From: JADJLQ01 sp034439915
GTDB taxonomy: Bacteria > Bacteroidota > Bacteroidia > Chitinophagales > Saprospiraceae
Reading direction: 5' to 3'
Assembly: GCA_034439915.1 (NCBI GenBank)
Contig: JAWXBI010000210.1
Location: forward strand, 1-34,410
Length of the DNA stretch: 34,410 nt
The position numbers and the translations under genes were made by a program. This document shows, one piece after another, positions 7,368 through 15,906 of this stretch. The number at the start of each line of letters is the position of its first letter. Position 1 is the stretch's first letter. Under the pieces are notes generated by a model. It was given only the letters and a program-made list of their open reading frames with translations. It did no database searches and had not been told where the DNA came from.

Positions 7368-9857
7368 ATGATTAAGCAGACAATACTCTTTATTTTATTA
7401 GCGGGTGCATTTGCCCAGCCTTCTTATGGGCAATTTCAAATGGGAGGCACTACCGGCCCGACCATTACAGGGAAAATAACAGGCACCATCATTGACAGTT
7501 CGAACCGGGATGTGGTAGAATTTGCAACCATTGCACTCCGAAGGGCAGGCAGTACTAAAGACATCAACGGCACGCTGACCGATGAAAAAGGGGCATTTAA
7601 GCTTGAAAATGTATCTGCCGGTAAATATGAAGTGGTGATTTCTTTCCTCGGTTATAATACCAAAACCATACGAAATATTGAGCTGACCCCTAAAAAGCCA
7701 GATGCTCATATCGGTACCATATTATTGGAAGTGCAGGGTGTGGCACTCTCTGAAGTCACTGTAGAAACTCAATCCAGCCTGATAGAAAACCGGGTGGATA
7801 AACTGGTCTATAATGCGGAGAAAGATGCTACTTCTGCAGGCGGTAGTGCGGTAGATGTATTGCAAAAAGTGCCCATGTTATCGGTAGACCTGGATGGCAA
7901 TGTGAGCCTAAGGGGCAGCACCAATCTGCGCATCCTGATCAATGGCAAACCCAGCGGTATGTTTTCGACTAACGTAGCCGATGCATTAAAAATGATACCT
8001 GCTGACCAGATCAAAAGTGTAGAAGTCATCACCAATCCCTCCGCCAAGTACGATGGTGAAGGCAGTGGGGGCATTATCAATATCATTACCAAAAAGAAAA
8101 ATGCAGAAGGCTCGAGTGGTAGTATCAATACAGCATTAGGGACCCGGCAGAATAATTTATTTCTCAACCTGGGAATTCGCAAGGGTCGTTTTGGAATAAA
8201 CGGAGGAGGTGGCTCATTCTGGGGTTGGCCCGGCGCTGGAACCAATTCATTGGAAAGAACCAATTTCGTCGGTTCACAATTTGTCAAAACCATAGAGCTG
8301 GGTACCAACAAGACCGCCCGGTTAGGGTATTTTGGCAATATCGGTGCAGATTATGATTTTAATGCTTATAACAGCGTCTCCAGTACCTTCAGGGCAAATG
8401 GTTTCGGAATGGACCGGAATTCGGTAACCGGAGTTTCAGTGGAAGATCAAATCCAACAATCCTCCTTCAATTATGACCGGACCAATACCAGCGACATCCT
8501 GCGCGGGGGATTTGACTGGAATACAGACTTTAAACGAACATTTAAGAAAAAGGACCAGGAATTCGGGCTGGCTTTTCAATGGTCAAACAATAAAAGTATC
8601 ACCGATAATCTATTCATCACTGAAAATAACCCCGATTATAATTTTAATCAGAAGAGCAACAATGACGGGATCAACAATGAATATACCTTACAGGCTGATT
8701 ATGTGCATCCGCTTTCTTCAAAAGCCAAACTTGAGGTCGGAGCCAAATCAGTAAACCGGGGGATCAACAGTGACCTGAATTATTTTAATTTTAATTCGGA
8801 TCAGAATGAATATATCCCGGATGCCGGACGTACCAGCTTGTTTAAATACAATCAGGACGTCATGGCGAGTTACGGATCCGTAACGGTAGGACTGAGTAAA
8901 ACGATAAACATGATTGCCGGCGCTCGTTGGGAAAATACCCAGATTGACGGCAAATACGCTACGGGGCTTGGTGAAGGGTTTACCAACCAATACAATAATA
9001 TCCTTCCCAATATTTCTATTTCAAAACAATTAAAAAAATTCAGGACTATTAAATTGGGTTATTCTAAACGGATCCAGCGGCCCAGTTTGTTTTTTATCAA
9101 CCCCTTTCAAGATGCCCAGGATACCCGGAATATCACCGTTGGAAATCCTTTGCTGAGACCGGAATTGACCGATCAGGTGGAGCTGGCCGTCACTACTTTC
9201 CTCAAAGGGTCAATGGTGAATCTCGCCTTCTATGGTAAACATACCAGCGACATCATCGAAAACCTGACTGAAATCCAAAACAATGGTACTTCCCAAGCCA
9301 CGTACAAAAACGCCGGCGATAATTATTCTTACGGTTTGAATGCATTTAGTTCGGTCAATCTTTCCAAAAAATGGACCCTGCGGGGAAATATTAATATCGG
9401 TTCATACAATACCAAGAGCAACCTGACCCAGGAAAATTTTAGTGCAGGTGTACAGTACAATGCGTTTATCATGTCTTCCTTTGATTTTAAAACCAAAGGA
9501 TTAAAAGCAGATTTATTCGGGATATTCAATTCACCGCGCAGATCGTTGCAGGGTACCACACCCTCGTTTTCAATGTATTCCATTGGCTTGAAAAAGGATA
9601 TTTTAAAGAAAAAAGGGACAGTGGGTTTTAATACCGTGACGCCTTTCACTCAATTCAGATCGTTTAAATCCAATATTCAGGGAGATAATTTTACCCAGGT
9701 TTCGGATTTTAAAATACCCTTTGCTTCTTTTGGCATCAATTTCAGTTATCAGTGGGGCAAAATGAACTTTAATGCCCAACAAAAGAAGAGAGGCGTTAAA
9801 AACGATGACTTGAAAGAAGGTGAAGGTGGAGGAGATGGTGGCGGGCAACGCAATTAA
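7368..9857 (+). CDS. TonB-dependent outer-membrane receptor (carboxypeptidase-regulatory + barrel)
   Basis: An 829-residue outer-membrane protein. I use the ATG at 7368, which gives a clean signal peptide (MIKQTILFILLAGAFAQPS, cut after YGQ); a GTG at 7347 would add seven non-signal residues. A carboxypeptidase-regulatory-like domain follows (about 35-115, FATIALRRAG, YEVVISFLGYNTK), then a plug (about 120-225, SAVDVLQKVPMLSVD, LRILINGKPSG, KYDGEGSGGIINIITKK) and a beta-barrel of the outer-membrane beta-barrel type 3 group. It ends in a hydrophilic Glu/Gly-rich tail (KEGEGGGDGGGQRN) in place of a terminal aromatic barrel residue. No SusD partner is next to it. The ligand is unknown. Confidence 0.88.
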   Translation: MIKQTILFILLAGAFAQPSYGQFQMGGTTGPTITGKITGTIIDSSNRDVVEFATIALRRAGSTKDINGTLTDEKGAFKLENVSAGKYEVVISFLGYNTKTIRNIELTPKKPDAHIGTILLEVQGVALSEVTVETQSSLIENRVDKLVYNAEKDATSAGGSAVDVLQKVPMLSVDLDGNVSLRGSTNLRILINGKPSGMFSTNVADALKMIPADQIKSVEVITNPSAKYDGEGSGGIINIITKKKNAEGSSGSINTALGTRQNNLFLNLGIRKGRFGINGGGGSFWGWPGAGTNSLERTNFVGSQFVKTIELGTNKTARLGYFGNIGADYDFNAYNSVSSTFRANGFGMDRNSVTGVSVEDQIQQSSFNYDRTNTSDILRGGFDWNTDFKRTFKKKDQEFGLAFQWSNNKSITDNLFITENNPDYNFNQKSNNDGINNEYTLQADYVHPLSSKAKLEVGAKSVNRGINSDLNYFNFNSDQNEYIPDAGRTSLFKYNQDVMASYGSVTVGLSKTINMIAGARWENTQIDGKYATGLGEGFTNQYNNILPNISISKQLKKFRTIKLGYSKRIQRPSLFFINPFQDAQDTRNITVGNPLLRPELTDQVELAVTTFLKGSMVNLAFYGKHTSDIIENLTEIQNNGTSQATYKNAGDNYSYGLNAFSSVNLSKKWTLRGNINIGSYNTKSNLTQENFSAGVQYNAFIMSSFDFKTKGLKADLFGIFNSPRRSLQGTTPSFSMYSIGLKKDILKKKGTVGFNTVTPFTQFRSFKSNIQGDNFTQVSDFKIPFASFGINFSYQWGKMNFNAQQKKRGVKNDDLKEGEGGGDGGGQRN

Positions 9858-9885
9858 TGTTGTTATACTTTAATTTCCAGCTGGA

Positions 9886-10431
9886 TTAACAACAAGGTTT
9901 GCCTGTCGTTGAGGCAGCGTCTTGCAAGACCGGGTCACAGCAGGGCTGAATAAATTCTACTGATTCCACCGGTGTACAACCTTGCATAGAGGTTACAGCA
10001 GAGGTTGCCGTGGTTTTCTCCATCCTATCGTAACGCGGGTCATTAAATTCTGCATCTTCATGAAAATAATATACTTCCCATTCCACGCCATCCGGATCAT
10101 TGACCCAAAATTTATCCTGCCTGGCAAAACAACAATTGACCCCCATTTCTTCGCGGATGTCCAGACCCAATTCTTTCATCCGCTGGAGGGCCGCTAACAT
10201 GATTTCCAGGGTTTCAACCTGAAACCCCAGGTGGCCAAAATGAGCCTGTACCCGGTCAGCATGTTCGACAAAGGAGATTATCAGGGACGGTTGATCCAAT
10301 ACATATTTTGCATATCCTGGTTTAATCTTTAACGGGAACCGGCCAAAAAACTGGTTGTAAAATGATATGGTCCTCTCCAGGTTGTTTACATACAGGCTGA
10401 CATGCATCCGGGGGAAAGCAGAATTATTCAT
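9886..10431 (-). CDS. ArsI/CadI-type glyoxalase-fold metalloenzyme (candidate C-As lyase)
   Basis: A 181-residue vicinal-oxygen-chelate protein. H10, H67 and E119 occupy the Fe(II) ligand positions of ArsI, and the vicinal pair C100-C101 in GVNCCFARQDKFWV matches its arsenic-binding cysteines, followed by NDPDGVEWEVY. ArsI is a dioxygenase that breaks the carbon-arsenic bond of trivalent organoarsenicals; CadI relatives are induced by heavy metals. Past residue 135 there is a tail with five more cysteines (C152, C164-C165, C180-C181), which looks like an extra thiol metal site. No arsR, arsM or arsenite pump is adjacent, so an in-vivo arsenic role is an inference. It converges on the TonB receptor. 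Confidence 0.85.
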   Translation of the reverse strand: MNNSAFPRMHVSLYVNNLERTISFYNQFFGRFPLKIKPGYAKYVLDQPSLIISFVEHADRVQAHFGHLGFQVETLEIMLAALQRMKELGLDIREEMGVNCCFARQDKFWVNDPDGVEWEVYYFHEDAEFNDPRYDRMEKTTATSAVTSMQGCTPVESVEFIQPCCDPVLQDAASTTGKPCC

Positions 10432-10530
10432 TCCCTAAAAATATTCAAGATTTTCTGAATTCCGGTTTCAGTATTGACTAAACCAGCCAGAATATCATTC
10501 ATACCAATGCCAAGGCGGGTGTGTCAGTGT

Positions 10531-10863
10531 TTATCTATTCCACTTCAAGTAGAAAAAATAAACAATAAACCCCAGCGAAGCAATCATAATACCCAGACCA
10601 ATATGTTGTGCAGGATGGGTAAAAACAGCACTGACAAATATGCCAAAACCGGTAAAAAAGATCAGGCAAAAATATTTAAATGCTTCTTGCAACGGTTTCT
10701 GGGGTTCTTGAAACAAAATCTCCCGGGCCAGTTGGTCCGGTGCACTTTTTTCAATCAACCTGTTTTTAACCCGGTGATTCCAATACGCTTCCAGGATACG
10801 GAAAAAAAAGTAAAAGGTAATTAAGACAATTAACGAAACGCCTAACAATACATTCTCTTTCAT
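10531..10863 (-). CDS. Small three-helix membrane protein of unknown function
   Basis: A 110-residue protein that I do not recognise. It shows a hydrophobic helix near residues 5-22 (LLGVSLIVLITFYFFFRIL), a charged cytoplasmic-type stretch (23-60, EAYWNHRVKNRLIEKSAPDQ), and two more hydrophobic segments (about 62-82 and 86-105) ending in YFFYLKWNR. It lies 54 bases downstream of the anti-sigma gene on the same strand and is likely the third gene of that unit, so it may be an accessory membrane sensor. That role is inferred from position alone. Confidence 0.65.
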   Translation of the reverse strand: MKENVLLGVSLIVLITFYFFFRILEAYWNHRVKNRLIEKSAPDQLAREILFQEPQKPLQEAFKYFCLIFFTGFGIFVSAVFTHPAQHIGLGIMIASLGFIVYFFYLKWNR

Positions 10864-10917
10864 AATTATATTCTTTATGTTGAATTAGACTATTTGTGCT
10901 GACTGCAGGTTGCAAGT

Positions 10918-11337
10918 TCATTGTACTTGTTTTATTTTTTGTTTATACACGGATTCCACATATTTGATTTCGATGATAATAACTACAGCTGCAGCGGCGA
11001 TACCCAGGCTCAATTGTATTGGCAATTCATATCCAAAATCAATTTTAGGCATGAAAAACAGCACCACACCTACGATAAATGTAGTTAAGGGAATATGCCA
11101 GGGCAGATTGAATTTAGGTTTTAAACTGGGTATTAAACTTTTGTGGATGGATTCATATACTTTGGGTTGCAATGTAGGGCCTTCTATTTGTTTCAAGTGT
11201 TGATGCAACCTGGTATAGGTTTCTAATCTGGCCTTGCATGCTCCACAGACCAGCAAATGTGCCTGGTCTTGGGGATGTAAGTAAGGCGAAGCAGAAAAAA
11301 TATAATCCTGCAATACTTGATCGGTCAGATGTGTCAT
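10918..11337 (-). CDS. Putative zinc-finger anti-sigma factor
   Basis: A 139-residue protein with an N-terminal H27-x3-C31-x2-C34 motif, the zinc-binding core of the anti-sigma domain that clamps ECF sigma factors, and a membrane region of two hydrophobic segments (about 80-97 and 107-125). Its ATG overlaps the sigma factor's stop as ATGA, the usual sign of translational coupling between a sigma factor and its inhibitor. Unlike classic single-span anti-sigma factors it has almost no periplasmic sensor domain, only a short loop between the two helices. The signal it senses may therefore come through the neighbouring membrane protein or the membrane itself. Confidence 0.78.
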   Translation of the reverse strand: MTHLTDQVLQDYIFSASPYLHPQDQAHLLVCGACKARLETYTRLHQHLKQIEGPTLQPKVYESIHKSLIPSLKPKFNLPWHIPLTTFIVGVVLFFMPKIDFGYELPIQLSLGIAAAAVVIIIEIKYVESVYKQKIKQVQ

Positions 11338-11900
11338 AATCCCAATTCTGATTTTTTATATTTCTGAGATAATCGTTGTGCCAGGTCTGCACGTGCCCGG
11401 AATAGATAACTTTTAATAGTCCCTGCGGGCATGCCTGTGATGGTCTGTATTTCTTCAATGCTTTGCTCCTCCCGGTGATACAGCAACAATATTGTTTTAT
11501 ACAAGGGAGGCAATTGATCAATCTCGCGGTCCATTATTTTTTTGAGGTCTGTCGACATCGATTCCTCCAGGGGGTCCGGATGGGAGGAAGCATTGATCAG
11601 TAAAATATCCACGTTATCCAGGGGCAGATTTTTCTTCGACTGCAGCTCGGTCAGGCAGTAATTGTAGGCAATTCGGGCAATCCAGGTACTCCGTTTACAA
11701 TCAAAACGGAATCGGGCAAGGTGCTGAAACACTTTAATGTAAATTTCCTGGACCATATCCTCGCGGAAAACTTCTTTGCTCACCAACCGGTTTACAATCT
11801 GTTCCACCAAGGGTTGTGAGATTTGAATAATATGCCGGAAACTCTCTGTCCGTCCGGAAAGCACTGCTTCCACATATTGCCTTTCTTCGTTATTTTTCAA
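11334..11900 (-). CDS. ECF-type RNA polymerase sigma factor
   Basis: A 188-residue sigma-70 family protein with only regions 2 and 4. Region 2 (about 25-95) contains DMVQEIYIKVFQHLARFRFD and STWIARIAYNYCLTELQSKK, which bind core polymerase and the -10 element. Region 4 (about 130-180) has LPPLYKTILLLYHREEQSIEE and the helix-turn-helix GMPAGTIKSYLFRAR, which reads the -35 element. I start at the TTG at 11898-11900: an in-frame TGA lies two codons upstream, and the next ATG would delete most of region 2. It is divergent from the TonB receptor at 12123, a plausible but unproven target. Confidence 0.9.
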   Translation of the reverse strand: MKNNEERQYVEAVLSGRTESFRHIIQISQPLVEQIVNRLVSKEVFREDMVQEIYIKVFQHLARFRFDCKRSTWIARIAYNYCLTELQSKKNLPLDNVDILLINASSHPDPLEESMSTDLKKIMDREIDQLPPLYKTILLLYHREEQSIEEIQTITGMPAGTIKSYLFRARADLAQRLSQKYKKSELGL

Positions 11901-12082
11901 TCTTCACCGGTAGTATATATTCAATAGATCAAATTTGGGCAATTCCGGTTGCAAAAAACAGCCATCGGCCTGAAATACTACGAATTAAAATAAACAGACT
12001 GCACTCTGACAGCCCTGTACATACTTTCCGGCCTAACGATAACAACCAAAATCAGGTACCGGAATAGTCATTAATATTTTCA

Positions 12083-12111
12083 TTGATTCAAACCTTCCGG
12101 GATCAATTTTG
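12083..12111 (+). promoter_or_regulatory. Candidate Bacteroidota promoter for the TonB receptor at 12123
   Basis: A TTG (12083-12085) is followed after 18 bases by CAATTTTG (12104-12111), one mismatch from the Bacteroidota -7 consensus TAnnTTTG. It lies 12 bases before the ATG. A similar CAATTTTG occurs at 7340-7347 ahead of the other stand-alone TonB receptor. Confidence 0.4.
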
Positions 12112-12122
12112 TTTGAAAAGCT

Positions 12123-14570
12123 ATGAATAAAATGGGATACCTTTTTTTAACCTTACTGGTTTCGACCACCTGGGTTTTTGCTCAGAATACAGGGAGTATT
12201 ACCGGAAGGGTTTTGGACAAAAACACCCAATTACCACTCGAAGCAGTCAATATTCAAATAGAAGGGACCAGTAAGGGGGCTTCGACGGATTCTGCTGGTT
12301 TCTTTCAGCTGGCTAATGTTGAGGTTGGCACCTACAATGTTTTATTTAGCAGTCTCGGCTATAAACCCTTTACCCTTTTCAACAGTGTAATCAACAGCGG
12401 GAATGAAAACAATTACACGATTGAGCTGGAAGAAGAAATACGGTTGCTCAATGAAATAGTGATACGGGGCAATACCCGCACCGTCAAAGCAGCTACTATT
12501 GAAACCCCTCTTTCCGTCCAGAAAATTACTTCAGAGGAAATAAAAAGTAGTCCCGGAGGCAATTTTGATATCAGCAAAGTCATCCAAACCCTTCCCGGCG
12601 TAGGGGGAGGTGCCGGTGGCGGCAGTTTTAGAAACGATATCATTATCCGTGGTGGGGCCCCGAATGAAAATGTATTTTATATCGACGGTATCGAAGTACC
12701 TGTCATTAACCATTTTCAGACCCAGGGTAGCAGCGGCGGCCCTCAGGGTATACTCAATGTGAGTTTTATAGAGGAAGTCAAACTTACTTCTTCTGCTTTT
12801 GATGCTAAGTACGATAATGCCATAAGCTCAGTATTCCAGTTTAAACAGAAAAATGGCAACCCCAATCAGGTGCAGGGGAATATCCGTTTGAGTGCCACCG
12901 AGTTTGCCACCACCTTCGAAGGGCCTTTATCCCCACAAAAATCCAGTTTTCTGGTTTCTGCACGAAGGTCTTATCTGCAACTTTTATTTCAGGCCATTGA
13001 TCTGCCCATCCGACCAAATTATTGGGATTTTCAAACCAAGCTCACGCACCAATTTAATGCCAGGACAAGTCTGACCTTTATTGGTATTGGAGCCATTGAT
13101 GAATTCAGGTTTGCAGCGCCTAAAACCAGCACCCCTGAAAAATTGTATCTGATCAATTCCAGTGTCTTGGTAAATCAATGGAATTATACTACCGGCGTGG
13201 TCTTCAAACACCTTATTACCAATGGATATTGGAACCTGGCCTTCAGCCGTACGACGTTTAATAACAATATTGAGAAGTATGAAGACAATCAAAACCCGGG
13301 ACCTGACAGTAAATCCCTGGACCTGACATCGAGAGAGACTGAAAACAAATTGCGTTTTGATGTTAACCAAACGCTTGGAAAATGGAAATTGGCCTATGGT
13401 GTCTCTGCACAGCTCGCAGAATATCAAAATGAAACGTTTAGTGTCATCCGAAAAGAAATCCGGAACCAACAGAATGAAGTGATTCAGCCAGGTTTGACCT
13501 ATCAATTCAACAGCCCTTTAAATCCATTTTTTAAACTAGGCGGTTTTGTACAGGTTGGTCATCGCTTTGCAGGTGAACGGCTGGGTGTCAGCGCGGGTAT
13601 ACGAACCGATATGAACACCTTTACTCAACAGGGAATGTCGGCACTAAAAACGTTGTCCCCCCGCTTATCCCTGAGTTACACCTTATCCGATCAATGGACA
13701 CTCAATGCTTCTATAGGAAGGTATTTCAAACTCGCGCCATACACGATACTGGGTTTTGCTGATGAACGTCAAACGCTGGTTAATCAGGATGTAGATTATC
13801 TCAAAAGCACCCACTATGCAGCCGGATTGGAATACCTGCCTGGTGAAGATCTGCGTTTTACGGTAGAAGGATTTTACAAACGTTATGGCCATGTGCCGGT
13901 TTCCAGCCGCACGGGTATTTCGTTGTCCAATCTGGGCACAGACTTCACTGCAGTCGGAAATGAAACAGTAATAACCAGCGGAAAAGGAAAGGCGTATGGT
14001 GTTGAATTTTTCGCACAAAAAAAACTTACTGACCGCTTTTTCGGGATCCTGTCCTATACTTTTTACCGAAGCCTTTACAGTGGTTTCGATGGAATCCTCT
14101 TACCCAGCAGTTGGGACAACAGGCATTTGCTGTCCCTTACCTGGGGATATAAATTTAAACGCAACTGGGAGCTGGGACTTAAATTCAGATTTCAGGGGGG
14201 GGCACCGTATACCCCGTTTGATGAGTCCACTTCCAGACTTAACTATTTATCCCAGGGCAGCGGCACACCAGATTACAACAGGCTCAACAGCCTCCGTCTC
14301 GGTGGGTTCAATAGTTCTGATCTTCGTTTGGATAAAAAATGGAATTTTCGAAAGACTACCCTGGATTTGTTTTTGGATGTGACCAATTGGTATCTCGCAA
14401 AAAATCCCGCCGTTCCGGAATATACTTTTGTGCGAAATGCCGCTAATACTGCATTTGTGACCACCGACAATAAACCTTTACAACCAGACGGGAGCAATGC
14501 TATCCCTACCCGGGTCAAAAATGACGATCCCTTTTTTACGCCTACTATTGGTTTCATCGTTGAGTTTTGA
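12123..14570 (+). CDS. TonB-dependent outer-membrane receptor
   Basis: An 815-residue receptor. A signal peptide (residues 1-20, ending VFAQ) precedes a carboxypeptidase-regulatory-like domain (about 25-105, GSITGRVLDKNTQLPLEAVN) and a plug (about 115-235, with IIIRGGAPNENVFYIDGIEVP). A long beta-barrel follows and ends in a phenylalanine (FIVEF), the usual outer-membrane insertion signal recognised by BamA. It imports or binds an unknown ligand using TonB energy. No SusD partner is adjacent, so a siderophore, vitamin or small-molecule ligand is as likely as a glycan. It is divergent from the ECF sigma gene, with 222 bases between them. Confidence 0.9.
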   Translation: MNKMGYLFLTLLVSTTWVFAQNTGSITGRVLDKNTQLPLEAVNIQIEGTSKGASTDSAGFFQLANVEVGTYNVLFSSLGYKPFTLFNSVINSGNENNYTIELEEEIRLLNEIVIRGNTRTVKAATIETPLSVQKITSEEIKSSPGGNFDISKVIQTLPGVGGGAGGGSFRNDIIIRGGAPNENVFYIDGIEVPVINHFQTQGSSGGPQGILNVSFIEEVKLTSSAFDAKYDNAISSVFQFKQKNGNPNQVQGNIRLSATEFATTFEGPLSPQKSSFLVSARRSYLQLLFQAIDLPIRPNYWDFQTKLTHQFNARTSLTFIGIGAIDEFRFAAPKTSTPEKLYLINSSVLVNQWNYTTGVVFKHLITNGYWNLAFSRTTFNNNIEKYEDNQNPGPDSKSLDLTSRETENKLRFDVNQTLGKWKLAYGVSAQLAEYQNETFSVIRKEIRNQQNEVIQPGLTYQFNSPLNPFFKLGGFVQVGHRFAGERLGVSAGIRTDMNTFTQQGMSALKTLSPRLSLSYTLSDQWTLNASIGRYFKLAPYTILGFADERQTLVNQDVDYLKSTHYAAGLEYLPGEDLRFTVEGFYKRYGHVPVSSRTGISLSNLGTDFTAVGNETVITSGKGKAYGVEFFAQKKLTDRFFGILSYTFYRSLYSGFDGILLPSSWDNRHLLSLTWGYKFKRNWELGLKFRFQGGAPYTPFDESTSRLNYLSQGSGTPDYNRLNSLRLGGFNSSDLRLDKKWNFRKTTLDLFLDVTNWYLAKNPAVPEYTFVRNAANTAFVTTDNKPLQPDGSNAIPTRVKNDDPFFTPTIGFIVEF

Positions 14571-14664
14571 TCACAGGGTTTAATCCAATCCGCTTTGCCG
14601 GTTAAACTCTATAGGCCCATGCTGACATTGATGTCCATTTAACTACACCAATCGTCTTATCCCA

Positions 14665-15900
14665 TTAATGTGAAATGACTGTGCTGTCCCGTAAAGCCAT
14701 CCATTGTTCATAGTGTTCAAAAAATGAAGGTATCAGATAATCCGACAGCGGACAGGGTGCATTGAATAAACCACATATCCCTAACTTGTAACTCGGGTCA
14801 ATGGCAATCTCTGCCCGGAATTCATTAGCGTATCCACCATGATAGTAGCGGTGATGGTCACCCATATCCAGAATTCGCCAACCTAACCCATAATAAGACT
14901 GGCTGACACCGGGCCAGTAATTATAGTCGCGACGATGATGGTCTGTATTAATGCGGGGGGCAAACATACTGTCCAGTGCCTGCTGGCGGATCATTTCCGG
15001 ATATTGACCCATCAATACTTTTATATAGATGGCCATATCGGAAGCGGAAGCGTTGATACCTCCGGCTGAAACCACATTATAAAATTTAGTTGAAAGGGGA
15101 ACCTGGCGATAATGATTAATGCTATCCCGTCTGTGTGGCGCGGCTGCATTGGTATCCTTGAGCATTTCTTCGTATGTAAAACTCAAGTGCTGCAAATTAA
15201 GCGTTTGGACCAATTCCCTTTTAAGCAATGAAGAAAAAGGGGTTCCACCTGAGGCCTGTTCCAAAATTTTTTCAATCATCGCAAACGCTGCATTCTGATA
15301 GGCATATCGCTGTCCGGGTACCAGGTTGAGTGGAACGGTTTTAAATAAGGGGATGATAGCAGAAAGGCTCATCCCTTCTTCCACCAGATTGGTGTAGCTG
15401 TGGTAAGGTAGTCCGAGGCTGTGCGATAACACCTGGGTGACTGTTATTTTAGGTGTTTCACTAATGGGATTAAGCGCAAAATCAGGAATATATTTTATGA
15501 CCGGATCATCCCAGTGTAATAAACCCTGGTCAACCAATTTGGCAGCCAGTAATGCAGCAAAACCCTTGGAAACACTGGCCAGTCGGAAAACCGTTTCTCC
15601 ATCTGTTTTTAGACCGGTGGAGAGATTAGCGATTCCGTATCCCTGAACCCAGGTCATCACCGTATCTTTTACGATGGCCAGCGCTGCGCCGGGGCAATTG
15701 CAAATAGCCATTTGGTGTGAAAAGTAATCGGAATACGCCAGTATGAAAGAATCCAGTGCGGTTAATTTTTTTACCTGGGGTTGGATCTCTGCATTGGAAT
15801 GTGCACAATGGATCCCAGTTGAAACCACCATCATTCCAGATAAGAATACAACCAACCGTAAAAAAGTCAAAGCATGAATTTTATTACGCGCAAAGAACAA
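14665..15900 (-). CDS. Serine hydrolase, class C beta-lactamase fold
   Basis: A 411-residue exported protein (hydrophobic N-terminal segment about 12-30). The three active-site motifs of class C beta-lactamases and DD-peptidases are in place: S109-V-S-K112 (nucleophile and general base), Y201-Q-N203, and H354-G-G356 in place of KTG. That HGG variant is common in the broad esterase/DD-peptidase-like group and less so in true AmpC enzymes. It begins six bases after the PBP1A stop, so the two are probably one transcript. A cell-wall role (D-amino-acid peptidase or esterase) fits best; antibiotic hydrolysis cannot be claimed from sequence. Confidence 0.87.
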   Translation of the reverse strand: MFFARNKIHALTFLRLVVFLSGMMVVSTGIHCAHSNAEIQPQVKKLTALDSFILAYSDYFSHQMAICNCPGAALAIVKDTVMTWVQGYGIANLSTGLKTDGETVFRLASVSKGFAALLAAKLVDQGLLHWDDPVIKYIPDFALNPISETPKITVTQVLSHSLGLPYHSYTNLVEEGMSLSAIIPLFKTVPLNLVPGQRYAYQNAAFAMIEKILEQASGGTPFSSLLKRELVQTLNLQHLSFTYEEMLKDTNAAAPHRRDSINHYRQVPLSTKFYNVVSAGGINASASDMAIYIKVLMGQYPEMIRQQALDSMFAPRINTDHHRRDYNYWPGVSQSYYGLGWRILDMGDHHRYYHGGYANEFRAEIAIDPSYKLGICGLFNAPCPLSDYLIPSFFEHYEQWMALRDSTVISH

Positions 15901-15906
15901 ACTTTA

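Noticed and set aside
7808..8338. 176-codon antisense frame inside the first TonB receptor
   Set aside because: The opposite strand encodes a conserved plug domain; the antisense product is low-complexity and proline/leucine-rich.
9858..9894. TGTTGTTA/TAACAACA inverted repeat between converging genes as a terminator
   Set aside because: The 8-bp stem is real, but the loop is about 21 bases and there is no T tract on either side; one arm also encodes the terminal Cys-Cys of the ArsI-like protein.
14578..14609. GTTTAA/TTAAAC repeat after the second TonB receptor as a terminator
   Set aside because: Only a 6-bp AT-rich stem with a long loop and no T tract.
14665..15900. True AmpC beta-lactamase (resistance gene)
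   Set aside because: The third motif is HGG, not KTG, and the gene is coupled to PBP1A; a cell-wall peptidase/esterase role is more likely.
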